From Gammaproteobacteria bacterium (lineage in GTDB: Bacteria > Pseudomonadota > Gammaproteobacteria > DSM-16500), in contig SCTP01000339.1 in NCBI GenBank assembly GCA_004322325.1, positions 1 to 12,604 on the forward strand: a stretch of DNA of 12,604 nt, written 5' to 3'. The position numbers and the translations under genes are program-made. Below the pieces are notes generated by a model. That model made no database searches and was not told the origin of the DNA. It saw only the letters and a program-made list of their open reading frames with translations. Shown here in pieces: positions 6,619 through 12,604 of the stretch. Each line of letters opens with the position of its first letter. The stretch's first letter is position 1.

Positions 6619-7989
6619 TTAGACTTTATCTTCTTCGCCAAATTCTTCTTTTACTACACCGACTAATTGCTCTGCTAACATCCGTACGCGCTGTTCATCT
6701 TCTCCTTCCACCATGACGCGAATGAGAGGTTCGGTGCCCGAGCGGCGTAACAGCACACGGCCTTGTTGGCCTAAGGTATATTCAGCGTCTTGGACGGCTT
6801 GTTGGATACGCGGGTTGTCGAGGGAATAGTCTTGTTTGTTGACTCTGACATTCAGTAATACTTGCGGATAGCGCGTTAAGCCTGTTTGCACCTCGGCTAA
6901 GGATTTGGCTTCATGGCGCATGGCGGCTAGCACTTGTAAGGCGGTGATAATGCCATCGCCAGTGGTAGTCATTTCCCTGCAAACGATATGGCCTGATGGT
7001 TCACCCCCTAACGACCAGTGGCGTTTATTAAGTTCACTGATAATGTAGCGGTCCCCCACCGGGACGCGTACAAATTCGATGCCAAGCTGTTTAAGGGCTT
7101 GTTCAAAGCCAAAATTAGCCATCACGGTGCCTACCACACCGCCTTTGAACGTGCCCAGCATTAACTTATGCCGGATGATAATATAGAGCAAATCATCGCC
7201 ATCCAGAATATTACCTCGATGATCAATCATGACGACACGATCCCCATCGCCATCGAGCGCAATGCCCAGATCCGCTTTGTGTTCAAGCACTTGCTGGCGT
7301 AACCATTCTGGATGCGTGGCACCGCAATTGAGATTGATATTTAAGCCATTCGGTTCCACGCCAATTTCAATGACTTCAGCACCTAGCTCACGAAACACGT
7401 TAGGCGCAACGTGATAAGCAGCGCCATGAGCACAATCAACGACGATTTTTAAGCCATTTAAGATGATGTCGGAGGAAACCGTACTTTTACAAAATTCAAT
7501 ATACCGACCTGGCGCATCCACCACGCGAATCGCCTTGCCTAAAGCGGCTGAATCCACTGTCGTCATCGGCTGCTCGAGTTGCTCTTCGATCGCTAATTCG
7601 ATGGGGTCGGGCAGCTTAGTGCCTTGGGAAGAGAAGAATTTGATGCCATTGTCATAATAAGGGTTATGCGAGGCGCTAATCACGATCCCTGCCTGAGCAC
7701 GCAAGGTACGTGTCAGGTAAGCAATGGCAGGCGTAGGCATCGGGCCCAGCAAATGCGTATCAATGCCAGCCGCTGACAGACCAGACTCGAGCACAGACTC
7801 AAACATATAGCCCGAAATACGCGTATCCTTGCCGATTAAGACCTTGCCCGTCCCTTGCCGGGCCAATACCTTACCGACCGCCCAACCCAGCTTTAAAACG
7901 AATTCTGGCGTAATAGGCCAAACCCCTACTCGGCCACGGATACCGTCTGTTCCAAAGTAACGACGTGGTGTGTGTGAGGGATGCGTCAT
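6619..7989 (-). CDS. glmM: Phosphoglucosamine mutase
   Basis: Converts glucosamine-6-phosphate to glucosamine-1-phosphate, the step before UDP-GlcNAc formation for peptidoglycan and lipopolysaccharide. With the start at 7989 the protein is 456 residues (E. coli 445). All four family loops are present: the active-site SASHNP with the phosphorylated serine near residue 107, the metal-binding DGDGDR (246-251), the sugar-binding GEPSGH (329-334) and the phosphate-binding RRSGTEP near 415-421. The N-terminus [13 protein letters not shown] is typical. An upstream ATG inside ftsH (8046) would add 19 unrelated residues and is not used. The chosen ATG lies one base after the ftsH stop (TAATATG) with no clear ribosome site, so re-initiation by ribosomes leaving ftsH is likely. 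folP, which often lies between ftsH and glmM, is absent. Confidence 0.96.
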   Translation of the reverse strand: MTHPSHTPRRYFGTDGIRGRVGVWPITPEFVLKLGWAVGKVLARQGTGKVLIGKDTRISGYMFESVLESGLSAAGIDTHLLGPMPTPAIAYLTRTLRAQAGIVISASHNPYYDNGIKFFSSQGTKLPDPIELAIEEQLEQPMTTVDSAALGKAIRVVDAPGRYIEFCKSTVSSDIILNGLKIVVDCAHGAAYHVAPNVFRELGAEVIEIGVEPNGLNINLNCGATHPEWLRQQVLEHKADLGIALDGDGDRVVMIDHRGNILDGDDLLYIIIRHKLMLGTFKGGVVGTVMANFGFEQALKQLGIEFVRVPVGDRYIISELNKRHWSLGGEPSGHIVCREMTTTGDGIITALQVLAAMRHEAKSLAEVQTGLTRYPQVLLNVRVNKQDYSLDNPRIQQAVQDAEYTLGQQGRVLLRRSGTEPLIRVMVEGEDEQRVRMLAEQLVGVVKEEFGEEDKV

Positions 7990-7990
7990 A

Positions 7991-9940
7991 TTAACTGGTG
8001 CTTGTACTGGTACTATCGGCGGGCACGGTGCCTTCATGATCCCCATCCAACTTAAAGGTGTCTTCTACTTTTTCTTCTGGCTTAGCTTTGGGCTTTCCCG
8101 AATCTTTTGGCGTATTACGCCAGCTCTTCGGCTCGCGCACCGACTTACCCGCCATTACGTCTTGAATCTGTTCGATGTCAATGGTCTCGTATTTCACCAG
8201 CGCTTCCGCCATCGCGTGTAATTTGTCGATATTCTCTCGCAAGATGCGTTCTGCACGCTGGTAATTTCGTTCCACCAGATCACGCACTTCAGCATCAATC
8301 ACACTGGACGTGGCTTCAGAGATTTCTTTATGCCGCGTAATCGCATGGCCGAGGAAGACTTCTTCATCATTACCGCCCACGGTTAACGGTCCTACTTTTT
8401 CTGATAAACCCCACTTGGTCACCATGTTACGCGCGATTTCGGTCGCTTTTTGGATATCATTTGATGCACCGGTCGTCACTTTGCTATCACCAAAAATGAT
8501 TTCTTCTGCTAAACGACCGCCAAACAGGCTGGAAATTTTGCTTTCGAGATACTCACGCGTGTAATTATAGCGATCCCCTTCGGGTAGAAACATGGTGACC
8601 CCTAAGGCACGGCCACGCGGAATAATCGTGACTTTATGCACGGGATCATGCTGTGGCACGATGAGGCCAACGATGGCATGTCCCGCTTCATGATAAGCCG
8701 TTAAACGTTTCTCTTCTTCTGACATGACGATAGAACGGCGCTCTGCCCCCATGATGACTTTATCTTTAGCCTTCTCGAAGTCTTCCATATCCACGACGCG
8801 TTTGTTCGCGCGGGCAGCAAATAAGGCAGCTTCATTGACAATATTAGCCAAATCCGCGCCAGAAAAGCCGGGCGTACTGCGTGCAATCACCCCGACGTTG
8901 ACATCATCGGATAAAGGCACTTTACGGCTATGGACTTTGAGTATTTGTTCACGCCCTTTCACATCCGGCAGACCCACCACCACTTGACGGTCAAACCGAC
9001 CAGGACGTAATAAGGCAGGATCTAAGACATCGGGCCTGTTAGTCGCGGCGACGACAATGACGCCTTCGTTGCCTTGGAAACCATCCATTTCCACCAGTAA
9101 TTGATTCAATGTTTGCTCACGTTCATCATGACCGCCACCCAGACCCGCGCCACGATGACGCCCGACGGCATCAATTTCGTCGATAAAGATAATGCAAGGC
9201 GCTTGTTTTTTCGCTTGTTCAAACATATCGCGTACACGCGAAGCGCCGACACCGACAAACATTTCGACAAAATCAGAACCTGAAATGGTAAAGAAAGGCA
9301 CTTTTGCTTCACCTGCCACCGCACGTGCCAACAAGGTTTTACCTGTCCCTGGCGGACCCACTAGTAAAACACCACGCGGAATTTTGCCACCTAAGCGTTG
9401 GAATTTGCCCGGATCACGTAAGAAATCGACTAATTCTTTTACTTCTTCTTTCGCTTCCTCACAACCTGCGACATCCGAAAAAGTCACTTTCACTTGATCG
9501 GAACTCATTAAACGCGCACGACTACGGCCAAATGAAAAAGCCCCCCCTTTGCCACCGCCAGCTTGTTGTCGGATGAAATAAATCCAGATCGCAAAGATGA
9601 TAATCCACGGCAATAAGCTGAGAAGATGAACTAATAAGCCTGGTTGTTCAGGCGGCTGGCCTTTGACGATGACCCCTTTATCTAGCATGGCTTGCAACAA
9701 CGTAGGGTCTTGCCGCATCGGTAAATAAGCACTAAACGTTTTATTATTTTGGAAAGTACCATTGATGTTTTGATCGGTAATGGTAACCGATCGCACATTA
9801 CCTTGTTTGACATCATTCACCAATGCCGAATAGCTAATATGCTCTTCAGCTTCGCGTTTGGGGCCAAAATTATTGAATACGGAGATGAGGATGATTCCAA
9901 TAACCATCCATAACAATATCGTCTTAATTGCATCATTCAC
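7991..9940 (-). CDS. ftsH: ATP-dependent zinc metalloprotease FtsH
   Basis: Membrane-anchored hexameric AAA+ protease that degrades membrane and short-lived cytoplasmic proteins; in E. coli it controls LpxC and sigma-32. It is 649 residues. TM1 is about 7-22, a periplasmic domain about 25-100, and TM2 about 103-124. The AAA domain has Walker A GPPGTGKT (195-202), the pore motif MFVGVG (227-232), Walker B IIFIDEID (250-257) and the second region of homology with [19 protein letters not shown] (301-319). The protease domain has HEAGH (417-421) and third zinc ligand D495. The tail after about residue 605 is low-complexity, lysine/proline-rich and then acidic, ending in a Ser-Thr repeat. The start is GTG, supported by an AGAGGT ribosome site eight bases upstream. 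It sits between rlmE and glmM. Confidence 0.98.
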   Translation of the reverse strand: MNDAIKTILLWMVIGIILISVFNNFGPKREAEEHISYSALVNDVKQGNVRSVTITDQNINGTFQNNKTFSAYLPMRQDPTLLQAMLDKGVIVKGQPPEQPGLLVHLLSLLPWIIIFAIWIYFIRQQAGGGKGGAFSFGRSRARLMSSDQVKVTFSDVAGCEEAKEEVKELVDFLRDPGKFQRLGGKIPRGVLLVGPPGTGKTLLARAVAGEAKVPFFTISGSDFVEMFVGVGASRVRDMFEQAKKQAPCIIFIDEIDAVGRHRGAGLGGGHDEREQTLNQLLVEMDGFQGNEGVIVVAATNRPDVLDPALLRPGRFDRQVVVGLPDVKGREQILKVHSRKVPLSDDVNVGVIARSTPGFSGADLANIVNEAALFAARANKRVVDMEDFEKAKDKVIMGAERRSIVMSEEEKRLTAYHEAGHAIVGLIVPQHDPVHKVTIIPRGRALGVTMFLPEGDRYNYTREYLESKISSLFGGRLAEEIIFGDSKVTTGASNDIQKATEIARNMVTKWGLSEKVGPLTVGGNDEEVFLGHAITRHKEISEATSSVIDAEVRDLVERNYQRAERILRENIDKLHAMAEALVKYETIDIEQIQDVMAGKSVREPKSWRNTPKDSGKPKAKPEEKVEDTFKLDGDHEGTVPADSTSTSTS

Positions 9941-9967
9941 GTTGGTTGACCTCTATGGGGTTATAAA

Positions 9968-10012
9968 TTAATCATACCTAATCTCATAGCGAGAAACTAG
10001 AAAATGTGACAT
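9968..10012 (-). CDS. Possible 14-codon leader ORF upstream of ftsH
   Basis: In the 112-bp gap between rlmE and ftsH the minus strand carries AAGGAGG (10021-10027), a perfect ribosome-binding core. Eight bases later comes an ATG opening MSHFLVSRYEIRYD and a TAA stop at 9968-9970. A GTG immediately precedes the ATG in frame and could be an alternative start. The stop is 27 bases before the ftsH GTG. The ribosome site is the best in the whole window, better than those of the known genes. It could be a leader peptide controlling ftsH, a tiny protein, or the remnant of a lost gene. Nothing is recognised in the peptide. Confidence 0.35.
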   Translation of the reverse strand: MSHFLVSRYEIRYD

Positions 10013-10052
10013 CACTCTCGCCTCCTTCTTTTAGGATTACCGCTAAAGCAGT

Positions 10053-10664
10053 TTATTTTTTCAATATTCTCGCTAAAACATATATTTCCCGCGATCGGCC
10101 ACGAGAAGCTTTCGGTTTACGAACCGCTACGGTTTTAAAATGCCGTTTTATACTGGCTAATAAAGCATCAAACCCTTCGCCCTGAAAGAGTTTGATAAGA
10201 AAACCACCTTCAGACGATAAAACACGCAGGGCAAAATCAAAGGCTAATTCCGCTAAATACATCGCGCTGGGGATGTCCACACTTTCCTGACCACTCATGT
10301 TAGGTGCCATATCTGAAATCACCCAATCAACCGTGCTCACACGTGCTAACAGGGCATTTAATATAGCTTCATCGGAAAAATCACCCTGGATAAAATCAAC
10401 CCCTTCAATGGGCTCCATCGGCAACAAATCTAATGCAATCACGTGCCCTTTTGGTTGGACTAATTTGACAACTAACTGAGACCAACCGCCGGGAGCAGCG
10501 CCTAAATCAATCACCGTCATGCCAGGCTTAAATAAGCGGTCGCGCTCTTGGATTTCTAACAACTTATAAACCGCTCGAGAGCGATAACCCGCTTGCTGCG
10601 CTTGCTTGACGTAGGGATCAGAAAAATGTTCTTTCAGCCACCGACGGCTGCTTTTGCTAGCCAT
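10053..10664 (-). CDS. rlmE: 23S rRNA (uridine-2552-2'-O) methyltransferase
   Basis: Methylates the ribose of U2552 in the peptidyl-transferase centre at a late stage of 50S assembly; also called FtsJ/RrmJ and heat-induced in E. coli. The 203 residues form one Rossmann-fold methyltransferase. The SAM-binding motif is DLGAAPGGW (53-61). The catalytic tetrad is K34 ([12 protein letters not shown]), D118 ([10 protein letters not shown]), K158 ([12 protein letters not shown]) and E193 (SREIYVLAR). Its start codon overlaps the greA stop (TAATG) and the nearest GAGGT is about 13 bases away, so translation is probably coupled to greA. It lies upstream of ftsH, as in E. coli. Confidence 0.96.
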   Translation of the reverse strand: MASKSSRRWLKEHFSDPYVKQAQQAGYRSRAVYKLLEIQERDRLFKPGMTVIDLGAAPGGWSQLVVKLVQPKGHVIALDLLPMEPIEGVDFIQGDFSDEAILNALLARVSTVDWVISDMAPNMSGQESVDIPSAMYLAELAFDFALRVLSSEGGFLIKLFQGEGFDALLASIKRHFKTVAVRKPKASRGRSREIYVLARILKK

Positions 10665-11137
10665 TAAATGTATGCGACCTCAACGATTTCATACATAATC
10701 ACCCCTTCCGGTGTATTGACTTCCACACTGTCGCCTTCGTACTTGCCAACCAAAGCGCGTGCGACGGGTGATGTCACGGAAATTTTTTGATTATTAATAT
10801 CCGCTTCATCTTCGCCCACAATTTGATAGCGAAGTGTCGTGCCATTGCCATTGTTTAAGGTAATCGTCGCACCAAAAATCACCCGGCCCGTATTTTCTAA
10901 CTGGGTCACGTCAATCACTTGGCACATCGATAACTTTCCTTCAATTTCAAGAATACGACCTTCCGTAAAACTCTGTTGTTCGCGGGCAGCGTGATATTCG
11001 GCGTTTTCTTTCAAATCACCGTGTGCTTTCGCTTCTGCAATTGCGGCAATAATGCGTGGTCTTTCTTCGTGTTTTAAACGATGTAATTCTGCACGCAGTT
11101 TTTCTGCGCCCTGTACTGTCATCGGTACTTTTTGCAT
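10664..11137 (-). CDS. greA: Transcription elongation factor GreA
   Basis: Enters the secondary channel of backtracked RNA polymerase and stimulates cleavage of the RNA 3' end so that transcription can resume. The 157 residues match the family length. The N-terminal antiparallel coiled coil (about 1-75) carries the conserved tip [15 protein letters not shown], with catalytic acidic residues D41 and E44. The C-terminal FKBP-like domain contains [11 protein letters not shown] and [19 protein letters not shown] (split here for length), then [15 protein letters not shown]. An AGAGAGG ribosome site lies at the end of dnaJ, eight bases before the ATG; the dnaJ stop is only five bases upstream. Confidence 0.98.
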   Translation of the reverse strand: MQKVPMTVQGAEKLRAELHRLKHEERPRIIAAIAEAKAHGDLKENAEYHAAREQQSFTEGRILEIEGKLSMCQVIDVTQLENTGRVIFGATITLNNGNGTTLRYQIVGEDEADINNQKISVTSPVARALVGKYEGDSVEVNTPEGVIMYEIVEVAYI

Positions 11138-11142
11138 CCCAA

Positions 11143-12261
11143 TTACCTCTCTTCAAAAAATTTTTTCACTTTGTCAAACCATGAATTTGACTTAGGGCTA
11201 TGCTTGTTATTTGCTGACATCGTTTTTTCAAACTGCTGCAATAACTCTTTTTGCTTAGCGGTTAAATTCACTGGCGTTTCTACTTGGACCTTACACATCA
11301 AATCACCGACATCACCCCCCCGTAAGGAAGGAACGCCCATGTTTTTGATGCGAAATACTTTGCCCGTCTGAGTTTCCGCGGGAATTTTCAATTTCACTCG
11401 CCCGTTTAAGGCCGGCACTTCGATTTCGCCGCCTAAAGCTGCCATCACAAAACTGACTGGCACTTCACAATATAAGTTTTTACCATCACGCTCAAAAAGG
11501 GCATGGGGTTGGACTTGTACTTGAATGTATAAATCTCCCGCCATCGCACCCGCTTCACCCGCCTCGCCTTCGTTACTCAGACGGATGCGGTCACCGGTAT
11601 CCACGCCGGGGGGTATTTTAACCGAAAGTTTCTTTTCTTGCTTGCGTCTACCACGGCCATGACAGCTGAGGCAGGGATCGTTAATGACGCGGCCCTTACC
11701 ATAGCAGGTAGGGCAAGTCTGTTGTACGGTGAAAAAACCATGCTGCATGCGGATTTGGCCGTAACCGCTACAGTCTGAACACGTGACAGGCGCTGCCCCT
11801 TTGCGTGCGCCACTGCCGTTACATTCACTGCAAGCAACGAGGGTTGGAATCGTCAATTCGGCTGTTTTGCCAAAGACAGCTTCTTCGAGAGTAATATCTA
11901 GCGAATAATGCAAATCGCTACCACGCTGAGCAGCGCTAGCTCCCCCTCGGCCACCGAAGATATCACCGAAAATATCGCCAAACACATCGCTAAAGTTCAT
12001 GCCACCCGCGCCGCTGGTCCCAAAACCACCCATTCCCTCCATCGCGGCATGACCAAATTGATCATACGCGGCGCGGCGTTGGCTGCTGGAAAGCACTTCA
12101 TAGGCTTCTTTAATCAGCTTAAACTGTTCCTCCGCTGCTTTATCATTAGCATTGCGGTCAGGATGATGCTTCATCGCTAAGCGACGATACGCCTTTTTAA
12201 TCTCTTCTTCGCTCGCGTTTCGTGAAACACCGAGAACTTCATAATAATCGCGCTTTGACAT
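11143..12261 (-). CDS. dnaJ: Chaperone protein DnaJ (Hsp40)
   Basis: Co-chaperone that binds unfolded proteins and stimulates the DnaK ATPase. From the chosen ATG ([20 protein letters not shown], collinear with E. coli) it is 372 residues. The J-domain spans about 1-70 with HPD at 33-35. A Gly/Phe-rich linker (about 74-115) contains a repeated [11 protein letters not shown]. Four zinc-binding repeats follow: CSECNGSG (144-151), CSDCSGYG (161-168), CPTCYGKG (183-190) and CLSCHGRG (197-204). The beta-rich substrate-binding and dimerisation domains complete the protein. An in-frame TTG 21 bases upstream is rejected as the start. The ribosome site is weak (GGGA near the ATG, GAGG 15 bases away). 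The gene follows dnaK across a hairpin. Confidence 0.97.
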   Translation of the reverse strand: MSKRDYYEVLGVSRNASEEEIKKAYRRLAMKHHPDRNANDKAAEEQFKLIKEAYEVLSSSQRRAAYDQFGHAAMEGMGGFGTSGAGGMNFSDVFGDIFGDIFGGRGGASAAQRGSDLHYSLDITLEEAVFGKTAELTIPTLVACSECNGSGARKGAAPVTCSDCSGYGQIRMQHGFFTVQQTCPTCYGKGRVINDPCLSCHGRGRRKQEKKLSVKIPPGVDTGDRIRLSNEGEAGEAGAMAGDLYIQVQVQPHALFERDGKNLYCEVPVSFVMAALGGEIEVPALNGRVKLKIPAETQTGKVFRIKNMGVPSLRGGDVGDLMCKVQVETPVNLTAKQKELLQQFEKTMSANNKHSPKSNSWFDKVKKFFEER

Positions 12262-12291
12262 AGCTTTTCCCGCTAACCTCAAAAATAAGCG

Positions 12292-12324
12292 AATCCCCTC
12301 TTCTGTGGATCAGAAAAGGGGATT
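12292..12324 (-). terminator. Hairpin between dnaK and dnaJ (partial terminator or RNA-stability element)
   Basis: On the minus strand AATCCCCTTTTCTG pairs with CAGAAGAGGGGATT (one G-U pair) around a five-base loop. In the dnaK-to-dnaJ direction the stem is followed by CGCTTATTTTT, so the T-tract is displaced and interrupted. This suggests partial termination, or 3'-end protection of dnaK mRNA, rather than a full stop. In the opposite direction the stem is followed by GTTTTTTA. Confidence 0.65.
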
Positions 12325-12339
12325 GTTTTTTACGCTATT

Positions 12340-12604
12340 TTACTTTTGTTTACCGTCATCTTCTTTGACTTCTTCAAACTCCGCATCCACCACATTTTCA
12401 CCTTTCTTCTCAGCGGTTTGCTCTTGCGTGCCTGATGCGGTTGCGCCTGGTTGAGCGCCGCCTTGGGCATACAAACGTTCCGCCATTTTTGCAGAAGCAT
12501 CGGTTAATGCTTTGGTTTTTGCATCGATGTCGTCTTTATTATCCGACTTGATCGCTTCTTTTAACGCTTCAATCGCACGCTCAATGGCTTGACGCTCATC
12601 GGCG
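12340..12604 (-). CDS. dnaK: Chaperone protein DnaK (Hsp70), C-terminal end only
   Basis: The last 87 codons and TAA stop of the main Hsp70 chaperone; the rest lies beyond the right edge of the window. The visible part starts ADERQAIERAIEALKEAIKS, which belongs to the helical lid of the substrate-binding domain. It continues through DAKTKALTDASAKMAERLYA and a Gly/Ala/Gln-rich flexible linker. It ends in the conserved acidic tail motif VVDAEFEEVKEDD followed by GKQK; the EEVKEDD-type end is typical of bacterial DnaK. Its position just upstream of dnaJ is the standard arrangement. It is absent from simple ORF lists because it is cut by the edge. Confidence 0.96.
   Translation of the reverse strand, partial: ADERQAIERAIEALKEAIKSDNKDDIDAKTKALTDASAKMAERLYAQGGAQPGATASGTQEQTAEKKGENVVDAEFEEVKEDDGKQK

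Noticed and set aside
7990..8046. Longer glmM ORF starting inside ftsH.
   Set aside because: The 19 extra residues are the ftsH tail read in another frame and do not resemble GlmM.
8107..9576. Several plus-strand ORFs opposite ftsH.
   Set aside because: They are shadows of a conserved, full-length coding gene; no recognisable product or start signal.
9955..9960. CCCCAT on the minus strand upstream of ftsH, resembling a heat-shock sigma-32 -10 element.
   Set aside because: It abuts the ftsH ribosome site, leaving no room for a transcribed leader, and no matching -35 lies 13-15 bases upstream.
12262..12282. Longer dnaJ ORF from a TTG codon.
   Set aside because: It adds seven residues not found in DnaJ proteins; the ATG at 12261 aligns with the family start.
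1..12604. CRISPR arrays, insertion sequences, integrase or phage genes.
   Set aside because: None seen: no regularly spaced repeats, no transposase or integrase motifs, and almost all of the window is assigned to genes.

Overview
The window looks like chromosomal DNA of a gammaproteobacterium. The evidence is SspA and SspB paired behind rplM-rpsI, a GreA and DnaJ very close to the enterobacterial sequences, and the classical gene order dnaK-dnaJ-...-greA-...-rlmE-ftsH-...-glmM. Gene spacing is tight. Several biosynthetic genes that often sit inside these clusters in free-living relatives (dapB, carAB, folP, and petABC in the ribosomal cluster) are absent. Together with the moderately AT-rich sequence and a basic-tailed HU-like protein, this is compatible with a streamlined, possibly host-associated Legionellales-like lineage, but that placement is inference. 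No mobile element, CRISPR array or phage gene was seen.

Region 1 (1-3885, + strand) is a two-gene signalling operon. A soluble REC-PAS-GGDEF-EAL cyclic-di-GMP enzyme is followed 15 bp later by a membrane histidine kinase whose sensor is a seven-helix MHYT domain. The probable logic is: membrane signal, MHYT, kinase, REC phosphorylation, change in cyclic-di-GMP level.

Region 2 (3890-6045, - strand) is transcribed from a promoter just upstream of rplM: rplM, rpsI, tRNA-Gln(CUG), sspA, sspB. It combines ribosome assembly, a tRNA, a transcription-associated stress factor and a ClpXP adaptor. It runs tail-to-tail into the kinase gene with only 4 bp between stop codons.

Region 3 (6143-6613, + strand) is a single gene for an HU/IHF-fold protein with a lysine/alanine-rich N-terminal tail. 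It is divergent from rplM and ends at a strong bidirectional terminator shared with glmM.

Region 4 (6619-12604, - strand) is a long housekeeping cluster read right to left: dnaK (3' end only), a hairpin, dnaJ, greA, rlmE, a 112-bp gap with a possible 14-codon leader ORF, ftsH and glmM. The themes are protein folding and quality control, transcript-cleavage rescue, 23S rRNA methylation and the start of the UDP-GlcNAc pathway. Every gap between genes in the window is under 200 bp; the largest is the divergent rplM/HU interval (5971-6142).
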